Positions 35,601 through 46,312 of a stretch of 64,000 nucleotides of DNA are shown piece by piece. A program made the translations under genes and the position numbers. Each line of letters starts with the position of its first letter. The stretch's first letter is position 1. Source of the stretch: Cocos nucifera (Eukaryota > Streptophyta > Magnoliopsida > Arecales > Arecaceae); the NCBI GenBank assembly GCA_006176705.1, contig QRFJ01005394.1, forward strand, positions 1-64,000. Direction: 5' to 3'. Below the pieces are notes generated by a model that did no database searches, was not told where the DNA came from, and saw only the letters and a list, made by a program, of their open reading frames with translations.

Positions 35601-35788
35601 CATAGCAGTAACTCTTCCTCCATTTTTAATATATAGGATCATCTCACCATCTCTCAGCCTCCTGCTATCCTCAAGATCCTGCATGTAAGTGCACAAATGA
35701 GCACTAGAACCAGAGTTAAGCACCCAACTTGATGCAGAAAAAATCGTAAGATTAGATTCAATAATGAGCATATCTCCAGAAGGACTTA
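32664..35788 (-). pseudogene. Copia pol (PR-IN-RT-RNase H) of element I, decayed
   Basis: From 35788 down on the minus strand. Protease has the active site as N-S-G (catalytic Asp to Asn) in 'SSWVLNSGSSAHLC' (about 35700-35740). GAG-pre-integrase has 'YLWHLRLGHIVEDRV' (about 35260-35310) and integrase 'HTDVYGPFDVPTRGNF' (about 35070-35130). RT has 'VWTLVESPEGIVPIGCKWIYKR' (about 34080-34150) and an intact Y-V-D-D (about 33645). RNase H has 'VSWKSFKQTVIADSTMEVEY' (about 33000-33060). Several long frames survive (33355-33732, 34926-35351), so it is less decayed than O. G is inserted at the gag/protease junction. Confidence 0.9.
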
Positions 35789-37416
35789 TGATAAGTACCA
35801 TAAATTTACCTATAAAAGCATCAATTTATCAATTAATTTATGCTTATTTTTAAAAATTAATAATTAATTGATACATATTTTTGAGAAATTCATATTTTTA
35901 TTAATTAAAAAATTAATTAAAAAAAATAATATAAATAAAAAATAAAATTTTAATATTAATAGAAAGAGCTTATTTTTTTGATCATAATGAAATAAATTTT
36001 AAGCAAAACGAAGCTAAAATGAAAAAAGATATGAATTTCTAAAGAAATAAAATAAAAAAATTAAATAAAAAATAACATACGGCTCAACCGGCTCAAGCCG
36101 CCATGCCGTAGTAGCCGGCGCATCCAAACATGCCAAGCCAAGCCGACCAAGCTGATGTGCCAAGCCAGCCATGCTAGCCGACTCAAGCCCAGAAGCCACC
36201 CGTCAGTTTACAACACAATGTGGACTGCTAGCCCAGCAAAAATGGGCAAATCAAAGCTTGCCACATGGTGGACCTAGATCCTTAAAGGGCTTACAGAAAA
36301 TCCATCATGGCTCATAGGGCAATTTGGTCTTTTCATCCATCAATAGGAGGTGCTGATTGGTTGTGGAGTACGGTGCAGTCGATCCATGCGGTCCATGGGA
36401 ATAGTAAATGCACGATCGTGCGATGGTGGTTGCTTGTGGTCAAGATCGGACGATCAAGGTTTATTCCAACTCTGATTTGGTTTTTGATTTCACCTGGATC
36501 ACCATCGGATAGCAGCGCTTGATTCCAGCTTTAATCCAACGGTCCAAAAAGTTCTCGATGGCGATCAGACTCTCAGGCGCATGATCAATGGCCTAATTTT
36601 CTCCATCAAGTGCGATCCAATGGTCAGAATTTAATCCAACTTGATCTGGGCGATTACACATCTATTTTTGGTATTTTAGGAAACATCGGATTACCATCTG
36701 ATGGCCAGAATTAAAAAAACTTAACAAAATTTGTTTAGGGGCTATTGTAATCCAAATTTTACTTGGATTTCTTCCTATTTTCACGATTAAAATGGCCCTT
36801 AGTCCCACAATGCCCAGAAGAAAATCCTCTAGCCCTCCAACATCTATTTAAGGACCCCCAGGCCTTCAAAACAAACATCTTTGATCAAGGTGAAGCTTTG
36901 GTATAGGAGGAAGCTAGGCTATGGGTTAATGGCTGCTTCGAGGCAACTGGTGCCGAGAGAAAAAGCTGGGCTTCTACACCATCTTTCCACCCATGCCAAT
37001 CCAAGATCAGAGATCAGACTATTTAATTTTATTTTATTTTATTTTTAAATTTTATATATTTAAATTTTAAAATTTTAATCTTTGCACTTTAATTTTCTGC
37101 TCTGTATTTTATTGTAATTTAATTCTACACTTTAATTATTGCTTTTTATTTTATTGCAAGTAGATGCTAAGATCTAACTAGTAGATCTTAGTATCAAGTT
37201 TAAATTTCTGCACCCTTTAATTTTTGCTTTCCAACTTCACTTTTAGTTTCAAAATTCTTTTTTTTTTTAAAAAAAATAAATATTTTAAATCTAAAAATAC
37301 TATCTTTCCTATGGATTCAACCCGACTCACCGCTATCTACATATTTTTAATTATTTTAAGATGTCAAATTAAACTGATAAACATGGTGTCTTAATGACAA
37401 CATCGCGTCCCTATCA
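35789..37416 (+). repeat. 5' LTR of element G (1628 bp)
   Basis: TGATAAG...CCCTATCA, with TGATA/TATCA terminal inverted repeats. Very AT-rich at both ends, with a GC-rich patch at about 36080-36200. TATA-like TATTTAAG at 36845-36852. Short ORFs at 36014-36522 recur at 42507-42722 in the 3' LTR and are LTR frames. Confidence 0.92.
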
Positions 37417-37422
37417 AGTTTT

Positions 37423-37439
37423 TGGCGTCGTTGTTGGGA
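37423..37439 (+). other. Primer binding site of element G (Tat/Athila type)
   Basis: TGGCGTCGTTGTTGGGA, seven bases after the LTR. It is close to the TGGCGCCGTTGCCGGGG primer site, complementary to tRNA-Asp, that I recall for many Tat/Athila elements; the three differences are C-to-T transitions. Confidence 0.75.
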
Positions 37440-38536
37440 AAGAAATAGATGCTATTTTTTCTTTGATTTCTTTAATTTTTTTATAAATTAATTATAATTT
37501 TCTTAAATATTGTTTACCAACTTTTTATTTATTTATTTTATAGAAAAATAGAAAAAAGAAAGAAAGCATCTAATTTTGGTGAGATCAATCCTAACCCTAG
37601 TCCTCTTTTCTTTTTATTATTTACTTTATTTTTAAATTAATTAAAAATTATCTACTTAAACCTAATTAAAAATCTCATCACAAGATTAGAAATCCTAATT
37701 ATTTAGAGCATCCATCATATTAGTTTTATTTTTATTTTTATTTATTTATTTATTTATTTATTTTTGGTGATTGTTGGAGGTAAGGTAAGTCTTTCAAAAT
37801 TTAATTAGTTGCATGCATCTAGCTTAAATTATATAGAACTCTTTGATTGAAATTTTTTTTTTTGCATATCATATTAAATCAAATTAAGGGCAACACCCAA
37901 TTAAATAAGATAAGATGGGAATTTGATCACCCTTCCTTGGCCCATAAACAACCAACCAGCATTCTGCATTGACCTAAGTCTTTAATTTTAAAATCAATTA
38001 GACATCAGCCCTAGGAACTCGAGCTCAATAGGATAAGAAACCCTAAGAGTTGAACCAGGCTAGGGTTAGTCAATTTGACTGGTGTCTGGGAAAGTGGTTC
38101 AGGGATGACTGAGCCTAAAGGAAAGTGGTTTCTAATTGATTCCATTCGCTTACCTGGCCAAGCATAATTGGTGTCTAAGGCAAGCAATAGAGGGACTCCC
38201 ACCGATCTTACACTTATCTGACCAGTTGATTGGCTAATCCTATACTTGGAGGGCTCGAAGGTGACCTTAATAGTTAGGAGTAGTCTAAAATTAGGATAAT
38301 CCTTAGTCAAGATTGATTGACAAACTTGATTACTAACCAACATCAAACCAAATTAAACCTAATTCTTCTCTCTTCTTAAAAATTAGGACTCCTTAGGACC
38401 TTTTCTTTAGAACTTTTATTTTTTTATCTTTTTTCTTCAAAAATAAAATAAAATAAATAAATAAAAGATTGAAGACATTGAGAATATAGTGAATTCTCCA
38501 ACACCAATGTGAAGGATTTCAGATCGACTAGTCAAA
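37440..38536 (+). other. Leader of element G
   Basis: About 1.1 kb with no coding signal. Contains a TTTA microsatellite (37724-37765) and AT-rich low-complexity sequence. A more balanced segment (37910-38350) has GGTGTCT-type motifs. The 111-codon minus-strand frame at 38011-38346 has no recognisable domain. Confidence 0.7.
37724..37765. repeat. TTTA microsatellite
   Basis: About eight to ten TTTA/TTTTTA units in a row in the leader of G. Likely polymorphic. Confidence 0.85.
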
Positions 38537-39937
38537 ATGGATTTAGTTCCTATTTCAGACCCTACAACCTCAACATCCATAATGAATTTAGCAAATCAGT
38601 CTCAGCCTCAAACCCTTAAGGACTTATATTATCCAGTTGGTTCCATCCAACCCTCTTGCATCAGGTTGCCCCAACCCACAGCAAACAACTTTGAAATTAA
38701 ACCTCAAATCATTAACATGCTTGCAAAATTCATGGGAATAGAGGATGCATATATATTCATTAGGGAATTTGAAGAGATTTGTGCAATCATGAAACTACAA
38801 CAATTATCAGAGGACGAAATCAAACTGAGATTAATCAATTTTGCCCTTAAGGATAATGCCAAAAAGTGGCTTTATAGTTTTCCAAATCAATCTATCATGA
38901 CCTAGGAGGGCTTTGTGAGAATATTCTTAAAAAAATATTTTTCTCATCACAAAATAGCTAGAATTAGAAATGAAATAAACCAATTCTATCAACTAGCTAG
39001 TGAATCATTTTGGAAATACTTCAACCAATTCAAGAACCTCTTGACCCAATGCTCACACCATGGAATAGAAACTTGGAGACTATGCCAAATAATTTATGAA
39101 GGGTTAGATTTAAATTTCTGAATAATACTAGAGTTCATGTGCTAGGGACAATTTATGTACAAAGAACCAAATGAAGCCTGACAATTTTTAGAAGATCTAG
39201 CTGAGAAAAGTTTACAATGGGAAACAATTAGGGAATCAAAAAAATCCACACCTTCAAGAGGTAGAATTTACCAAATTCAAACCTCCCTAGCTGCAGAAGC
39301 CAAAATTACAACTTTGACACGTAGGTTAGAGGCCTTAGAACTTCAAAGACTAGCCAGTGTGAACCAAGTGTCTGCACCCATGTGCAACGGATGCAATGCA
39401 CCAAATCATGTCCTTGAGGAATGTCCCCTCCCAATGAATCAATTAGATAATGGATGTGCCCAAGTGAATGCCACATATTAGAGATCGTTGAACAATCCCT
39501 ATGCACCCACTTACAATCTAGGTTGGAGGAATCATCCAAATTTTTCATGGTCACAAAATCCAAATGTAGGCGGTCTAAGTTTGAATCAATAGAACCCAAG
39601 GCCTAATCCTATGATAAACACCTTGCCACCATCAGGCTTTAATATTAATGAAAAGAAACTTAGTTCTTTAGAGAAAAGCATAGAAACCCTAGCCAAATCT
39701 AATGCTGACACCAATGCTACCTTAAGCAATTTCATGCAAATCATGGGTCAAATTCTAAATTCAAATTCTCAGGCCATAGTCCGCTTAGAAATTGGTCAGC
39801 TGGCATCTACCATAAGTGAATGTGAACGAGGTAGACTACCTAGCCAACCTAAATCCAACCCCAAGAATCAAAATGGTAGACCATTCCAAGGAAATCAGGT
39901 TAATCAAGTTAATGCTATTCATTCTTTAACATCATAA
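38537..39937 (+). pseudogene. gag: Gypsy gag of element G (one frame with about six stops)
   Basis: ATG 38537 opens 'MDLVPISD'. One frame runs about 467 codons to 39937, interrupted by stops at 38903, 39119, 39143, 39179, 39479 and 39590; no frameshift is needed. A Retrotrans_gag capsid domain is recognisable at about residues 95-195: 'AKKWLYSFPN', a T-stop-E-G-F where relatives have T-W-E, 'FLKKYFSHHKIARIRNEI', 'FKNLLTQCSHHGIETW'. A zinc knuckle C-N-G-C-N-A-P-N-H-V-L-E-E-C lies at 39383-39424. A coiled-coil-like 'EKSIETLAKSNADTNATLSNFMQ' segment follows (39660-39740). Point stops without indels suggest slow decay by transitions. Confidence 0.88.
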
Positions 39938-39943
39938 AAGTAA

Positions 39944-40632
39944 GTGGATAATAAGGTAAATACACCCGATACTAGAGAAGACTTGAGCGCTGAGTTTGTT
40001 GAGCCTCCCACTAAACCATTCATAGAAATGACTAAACCATCATCCGAGTCATCAAAAGAAGAGGCACCCAAAGTAGAGTTGAAACCCCTCCCTGAGCACC
40101 TCAAGTATGCATATTTTGGTCCAAAGAAAACCTTGCCTGTAATTATTGTATCAGACCTAAATCCTAATCAAAAGGAGGAATTATTAGTAGTCTTAAGAGA
40201 AAACCGAGAAGCAATAGGCTAGACCATGGCAAGACCGTGGCAGACATTAAAGGAATAAGCCCTTCCATAGTTCAACATAGGATACACTTAGAAAAATTGG
40301 TTAGTTTTGAAACTAACCACATAAAAAAACCCGAGCCAGGAATTAGTACTGATGCTAGTTCTAGTTTAAATGAGATAGACATAGAAAAAAAGAGAATAGA
40401 TGATTTATCCGAAACTTATAAACCTAATATCCTATTCCCTTCAACCCTAGAAGCCAATTCTTTTTACAAAAATCAAGAGGCATGTAATGAAGAGTCAATG
40501 GAGTTGTTTAAACAAGATCACATTAATTTACCTTCAGAATTAAAACTACCTTTAGTCACCCTTCCATCATCCATTGAATCAAACTTAACTCCTAATACAA
40601 AAACTCAATTCATGAGTATGTTAGAAAAATAA
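39944..40632 (+). pseudogene. RT N-terminal remnant joined to an unrecognised segment (element G)
   Basis: In the same frame as gag after two stops. It includes 'PLPEHLKYAYFG', 'TLPVIIVSDL' and 'LRENREAIG', then TAG where relatives have W. After an 11-bp tandem duplication (40221-40242) the frame moves and 'ADIKGISPSIVQHRIHLE' follows (about 40240-40295). In Tat/Athila pol this stretch leads into the RT fingers; here it runs instead into about 110 residues I do not recognise, ending TAA at 40630-40632. So the protease before it and the RT core after it are both gone. Confidence 0.7.
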
Positions 40633-41995
40633 ATAGGAGAAATTCTTAATAAACATGGGTCTGAGAATGGGGTTACAAACTATGTTCCCCTAATTAACAA
40701 TGAATATATCAATAATGGGATTATAAATCAACTTTATGAGATTGGCAATCCAAAATCATTAGAATTTATCAATCCAGTATTCGATACAGGATAGTAAGCT
40801 GCATTGTGTCTGGCTGAAGACGATAAACTTAGCGCTTGTTGGAAGGCAACCTAATATTTAGTTTTCTTTAGTTTAATTTATCTTTTTAGTTGATTTTTTT
40901 TGAATAACTTGGAGGGAGAGCTTAAATTTTCAAAGGCATGTGCTAGAATAAAAGTCAGGTGTATTCTTTCATGTTCTTTATTACATCCTTTATTTTTTCT
41001 TCTCCATTAAAGATAATGTCAATTAAGTTGGAAGGGAGAAAAATAAAAATTTTAAAATTTTAAGTCCTCAAAAAAGTTAGTATTTAGTATTTAGACACCT
41101 GATTATGCTTAAGAATCAAATTAAACTAAATATTTTTTAAAAAAAAATGATACACAGATCAGAGAATCTATAAGATGTTAAGGAATCAAGTATTAAGAAA
41201 ATTCAATAAAGAATTAGGTTCAGAACATAAAAAGTTCTTTCTTAGAGCATTTCTAATTTTTTCTACTAGCATCAAAGAAAAGTCTACTTTTTATAGGCTT
41301 GTGTAGGGTAACTATACGTTTCTTCATATAAAAAAAATTATTTTAATAAAATAGTTTCCAAGTACTTCTCACTGAGTAACCGGACCTCTTTGCCTAAGCA
41401 AGCATTGAGTTTCGCATCAAAAGGTGGAAAGGGCAAAGAAGCTCATTGTAAACTAGTCTTAACTCGTAGCTTGTTTGATTTGAGCTAGTAAGCCCGAGGG
41501 GTATTCTATACCTAATGCCCTAAAGCCAACTGGTTTGGAAGTCATTGGCCCAAGACTTGCTACATGGATCAAATAGAAAGCTTAATGGGTTAAGACACTC
41601 AATAGTGGTACAACGTTAAAAAAAAAAAATTGGTTTTCCACCAAGTAATTGGATCTCATTGCCTAAGTAAGCAATGATATTCGTGTCAAAAGGTGGATAA
41701 TGTGAAAATAAAAATCCATAAATGAAGGGCAGAAGTAGCAATACACTTGTCTATATGAAAGTTTAGACAAATCAAAGATAAAGATGGGATAATTTAGAAA
41801 AAGTTCAGAAAAATTTAATGTTCTTTACTTAATTTTTCTATTGATAAGTATTAATACTCCAATGATATATCTCACTTAAGCTCTACTGAATATCAATGAC
41901 CATTTTAAAAACTACTTAGGTAAAATTCAAAACTCCAAAATTAAAAGGTATTTAAAACTAAATTCTTTCTTTACTCGAGGACGAGCAAAGCTTAA
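40633..41995 (+). other. 3' non-coding region of element G with pol-terminal strip and internal repeat
   Basis: At 40801-40856 a strip with GACGATAAACTTAGCGCTTG and GGAAGGCAACC resembles the conserved end of Tat/Athila pol, supporting an internal deletion. Two diverged copies of a block of about 70 bases (41355-41430, 41634-41700) share TTGCCTAAG and TGTCAAAAGGTGGA-like motifs. The rest is AT-rich with no coding signal. Confidence 0.6.
41355..41700 (+). repeat. Pair of diverged direct repeats in the G 3' region
   Basis: Copies at 41355-41430 and 41634-41700 share the order: TTTCCA, AAGTA, GGA(C/T)CTC, TTGCCTAAG, GCAA/GCAT, TTCG, TCAAAAGGTGGA. Spacing about 280 bp. Function unknown. Confidence 0.7.
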
Positions 41996-42006
41996 GTTGA
42001 GGGGTG
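41996..42006 (+). other. Polypurine tract of element G
   Basis: GTTGAGGGGTG directly before the 3' LTR, preceded by GACGAGCAAAGCTTAA, the usual context in Tat/Athila elements as I recall it. Confidence 0.75.
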
Positions 42007-43618
42007 TGATAAGTACCATAAATTTATCTATAAAAATATCAATTTATCAATTAATTTATGCTTATTTTTAAAATTAATAATTAATTGATATATTTTTAAG
42101 AAATTCATATTTTTATTAATTAAAAAATAATAAAAATAAAAAAATAAAATTTTAATATCAATGGAAAGAGCTTATTTTTTTAATCATAATAAAATAAGTT
42201 TTGAGCAAAATGAAGCTAAAATGGAAAAGATATGAATTTCTAAAGAAATAAAATAAAAAAATTAAATAAAAAATAACATAGGCTCAGTCGGCTCAAGCCA
42301 CCACACCGCAGCAGCCGGCGCATCCAAATGCATCGAGCCAAGCTGATCAAGTCGGTGCACCAAGCCAGCCACGCTAGCCAACTTAAGCCCAGAAGCCATC
42401 CACCAGTCTACAGCATAGTGTGGACTACTAGCTCAATAAAAATGGATGAATCAAAGCTTGTCACGTGGTGGACCTAGACCCTTAAAGGGTTTACAAAAAA
42501 TCCATCGTGGCTCATAGGGCATTTTGGTCTTTTCATCCATCGATAGGAGGTGCTGATTGGTTGCGGTGTACGGTGCAGCCGGTCCATGCGGTCCATGAGA
42601 ACAGTAAATATGCGATCGGGCGGTGGTGGTTGCTTGCGGTCAAGATCGGACGGTCAAGGTTTATTCCAACTCTAATTTGGTTTTTGATTTCATCCGGATC
42701 GCTATCAAATGGCAGCACTTGATTCCAGCTTCAATCCGACGGTCCAGAAAGCTTCCGACAGTGATCAGACTCTCAGACGTGTGATCAATGACCTAATTTC
42801 CTCCATTAAGTGCGATCCAACGGTCAAAATTTAATCCAACTTGATCTGGGCCATTACACGTCCATTTTTGGTATTTTTGGAAGCATCAGATCACCATCTG
42901 ATGGTCAGAATTAAAAAAACTCAACAAAATTTGTTCAGAGGCTATTTTAATCCAAATTTTACTTGAATTTCTTCCTATTTTCATGATTAAAATGGCCCTT
43001 AGTCCCACATTGCCCAGAAGAAATCCTCCAGCCCTCCAACATCTATTTAAGGACCCCCAGGCCTTCAAAACAAATGTCTTTGATCAAGGTGAAGCTTTGG
43101 TATAAGAGGAAGCTAGGCTATGGGTTAGTGGCTGCTTCGAGGCAATTGGTGCCAAGAGAAAAAGCTGGGCTTCTACACCATCTTTCCACCCATGTCGATC
43201 CAAGATCAGAGATCAGGCTATTTTATTTTATTTTATTTTTTTTAAAATTTTATATATTTAAATTTTAAAATTTTAATCTTTGCACTTTAATTTTTTGCTT
43301 TTTATTTTTATTGTAATTTAATTCTGCACTTTAATTATTGCTTTTTATTTTATTGCAAGTAGATGCTAAGATCTAACTAGTAGATCTTAGTACCAAGTTT
43401 AAATTTTTGCATCCTTTAATTTTCGCTTTCCAACTTCACTTTTAATTTCAAAATTTTTTTCTTTTTTTTTAAAAAAAATCAAAGATTTTAAATCTAAAAA
43501 CACTACCTTCCCTATGGATTCGACCCGACTCACTGCTATCTATGCATTTTTAATTATTTTAAGAAGTCAGATTAAACTGATAAATATGGTGTCTTAATGA
43601 CAGCATTGCGTCCCTATC
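42007..43618 (+). repeat. 3' LTR of element G (1612 bp)
   Basis: Collinear with 35789-37416. By eye the divergence is considerable and mostly transitions (CG to TG or CA), especially in the GC-rich patch (42285-42420), so G is old. Ends CCCTATC, with the final A missing. Confidence 0.92.
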
Positions 43619-44433
43619 TTATTCTTCAGGGTGGCCAGGTAAATAGGACAGTTTCGCTTCCAGTGGCTGTCTGTATTACAATGAAAATACTTTTCTTTGT
43701 TAGCGGTCTTCTTCTTTAGCTTTGCCTTTTTCTTCTTTCCACCTTTCATCTTTTATCTTTTCACAGACTTCTTCTTCTTTCCAAAAGACTTTCTCTTGGA
43801 AGAAGTTCATTCCATAGCAGGCACTAAGCCTTTAGAACCTTTCATAGAAAGCTCAACAGTAACCAACATGTTCATAAGTTCGACCAGAGTACTCTAAAGT
43901 TTATGCATATGGTAGCTCATGATGAATTATCCATACGCATCAGTCGAGGATTGCAGAATCATGTCATTCTGTAGATCCTGATCTAACTTCACTCCGAGCT
44001 TCTCAAGCTCTTCCAAGTCCTTGATCATCATCAGACAATGATCTTGGACTGACTATCCATCATGCATCTTAGCCTTAAAAAGTCATTTAGTGATCTGATA
44101 TTTGGCTGTGCGACTCTATTCACCAAATAACTCTTATAGGTGAGCCAACATTTGGTGGGCAGTCTTGATATCTTCATGTTGGTGCTGAAGCTCATCAGAC
44201 ATCGAGCCCAACATGTAGTATCTGACCTTGTTATCTTCATCCGTCCATTTATCGAGAGATGCTCTTTGTTCAATGGATGGATGGACTGGCAAGGTGGGGG
44301 AATCCTGATCCAATACATGAGTTAACTTCTTGAAACCCAAAATAATTTTAAAGTTTCGAAGCCAATCCTTGTAATTAGGTCCGATCACTCTATGGATGTC
44401 CAGGATACGGGCTAGTGGGTTGGATGCAGACAT
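43619..44433 (-). pseudogene. Copia gag of element I, decayed
   Basis: Gag starts at minus-strand ATG 44433-44431 (M-S-A-S-N-P-L-A-R-I-L-D-I-H-R). It continues 'PNYKDWLRNFKIILGF', 'DEDNKVRYYMLGSMSDELQHQHEDIKTAHQMLAHL' in pieces (44134-44433), then a lysine-rich stretch (about 43700-43790). The knuckle (about 43650-43692) reads K-Y-F-H-C-N-T-D-S-H-W-K-R-N-C: the first Cys is Tyr and all other ligands are intact. Gag continues to the G insertion and rejoins protease at 35788. Confidence 0.88.
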
Positions 44434-46297
44434 TTTTCTATAGAGAGTCAAAGTTTCTAGTTAGATTTTATAATTAAGACTTAATCAATTTATTTAAAAA
44501 ATTTATTTTTAAATAAATTAGCTTCCACTACTTTTTTGGATCCCTGCACTTTCTTTGTAGAGACGTGAAAATCTCCATGATTAATGATTTTAAGTGGATG
44601 GTGTAGTTCTACCAACTGACTCATCACCTCACCTAATAGTTATTGGTGATGGGTTAGCTAATGAGTGGACAACTCTTGTCCAATGATTCTCTAATCATGG
44701 TACACCCAAATTTGGTCTCTAATTCATGAATCTCACCATACCCAAAATATTGATTCACTCCTTAGTTAAGTCAGACCCACCATTTGCATAGATTAGATTC
44801 CTAATTGGATCTTTCACCGTATCCAAAATATTGAGCTTAATCTATCCTCCAGCCCATAGCATCCAATGTCTAATAGACATGGTTGCATCTTTTTGGTGCA
44901 ACTGAACCACTGTGACCAACCGAGAACAATCAACCTCGAAAAGGGCCTGCAGATCTACAATGGTGGAAGACCTTAGATTTAATCTTTTCTTAGGGAAATT
45001 TGATTTAGGTCTCTTTAAACTTGACTTATAATAGCTATAACAATTATGACTAACCTAGTGGCATGGGTTAGCTCGAATTGTTAACCACTTTAGATCAGGA
45101 CTGGATCGACAAATATGGCTAGGTAAGTGAGACTGGTGGAAGGAATATGCCATTAACTCGACAAGAATGCATGCGAGTCGAGTAGCTTCCAATTAAAAAT
45201 TAGTCGATCATATCTGCTAGACTTACCTTAGATACCAAATTGTTGAGCCAGAATCAATCAGGTTAGCTTACAATCCAGACTCTAACCACTGAGCCTAATT
45301 AGGTCTTAGCTTGATCGATCACTCATGTGATTCAATCTTGACTCAGGCTTAATTTTATTAGACTGGTCAATTTAAGCACTCTTGATCCCATTTAACCAAC
45401 TCTTGATTCAATTTGATCAACTGCTTAGATCTAATTGAGCTATCCCAGTCCAAACCCAATTTTATGAATATGTCTTAGATCTAAAATTCTCAATTTTAGA
45501 TCTAACATATTTTATAATCTTAATTTTTAATTAAGTTTAGAATTCATAAACAAAACATGTAAATAAAATTCTAGGATTTTAGGATCTAGGGTTTTGCAGA
45601 AAATAAGTTTTGGGTTTTTGATTAAGGATGAACGTGCAGCACCCCTACATATCATAAGAACATCCCATCAAATAGGATGAGAGGGCATTTAAATCCTACT
45701 TTGTTCTTATGATCGGACGACTAAGGAGTACGTCTTAATTAAAAATATAAAAACTATAAAACTAGTTATATCTACATTATATATCTGATATATAAGATTA
45801 ATCTAACTTTAAACATGTTTTCCATACATCTTCATGTATCATATCATGCATATTTTTAGATCTAAATTATCTCATAATCATCTAAAAAATTAAATTTAAA
45901 TTGATCTTATCAAAATAAATTCTATTCTAGATAATTATGTAGAATTATTCTACAACTAGTCTAAACATGCATTCATCATATCTCATATGCACAAAAATTA
46001 AATAACTTTATTTTTTATTTTTTAGATCTTATTATAATATTTATAACATTAAAAAATAGTAAATAAATAAATTTAAAAATTATAACTAATTAAATTAAAT
46101 TATGATCATGCAAGACTATACATAGAACAATTCTATTCTACAACTAGTCATGCATCTCGTACAACTTAGATTTATATTATTTAATTTTTTAATTTTTTTA
46201 ATTTTAGATATAATCATATCTCATGTAATATCTAAAATTATCTAATTATTAGATTAAAAATAAATTAAAATTAGATCTAAATTATTTATGAGAACCT
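44434..46297 (-). other. Leader of element I (about 1.86 kb)
   Basis: Minus-strand homologue of the Y leader (16144-18005), with the compound hairpin near 45620-45740 and AT-rich sequence toward the primer site. No coding signal. Confidence 0.8.
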
Positions 46298-46310
46298 GGC
46301 TCTGATACCA
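46298..46310 (-). other. Primer binding site, tRNA-iMet type (element I)
   Basis: Minus-strand TGGTATCAGAGCC next to the 5' LTR, intact. Confidence 0.9.
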
Positions 46311-46312
46311 GT

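Larger units (their letters stand above)
35789..43618 (+). mobile_element. Element G: non-autonomous Ty3/gypsy (Tat/Athila-like) retrotransposon, 7.8 kb
   Basis: Two LTRs (35789-37416, 42007-43618) start TGATAAGTACC; the 5' copy ends CCCTATCA. Next come a tRNA-Asp-like primer site, leader, a gag with zinc knuckle, a short RT-N-terminal segment, a pol-terminal strip and a polypurine tract. The interior is only 4.6 kb, against far larger interiors in autonomous Tat/Athila elements, and lacks protease, RT core, RNase H and integrase. CTTAT at 35785-35789 and 43618-43622 suggests the target duplication; it overlaps the LTR ends by one base, so a terminal base was probably lost. Host I gag sequence continues on each side. 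Confidence 0.9.

Noticed and set aside
41355..41700. Repeats in G as a CRISPR-like array
   Set aside because: Only two diverged copies 280 bp apart inside a plant retrotransposon; no array structure.
35789..43618. G as an autonomous gypsy element or an endogenous pararetrovirus
   Set aside because: No Y-x-D-D box, RNase H, integrase, protease or movement/coat protein signal in any frame between the LTRs; only gag and a short RT-leading segment.
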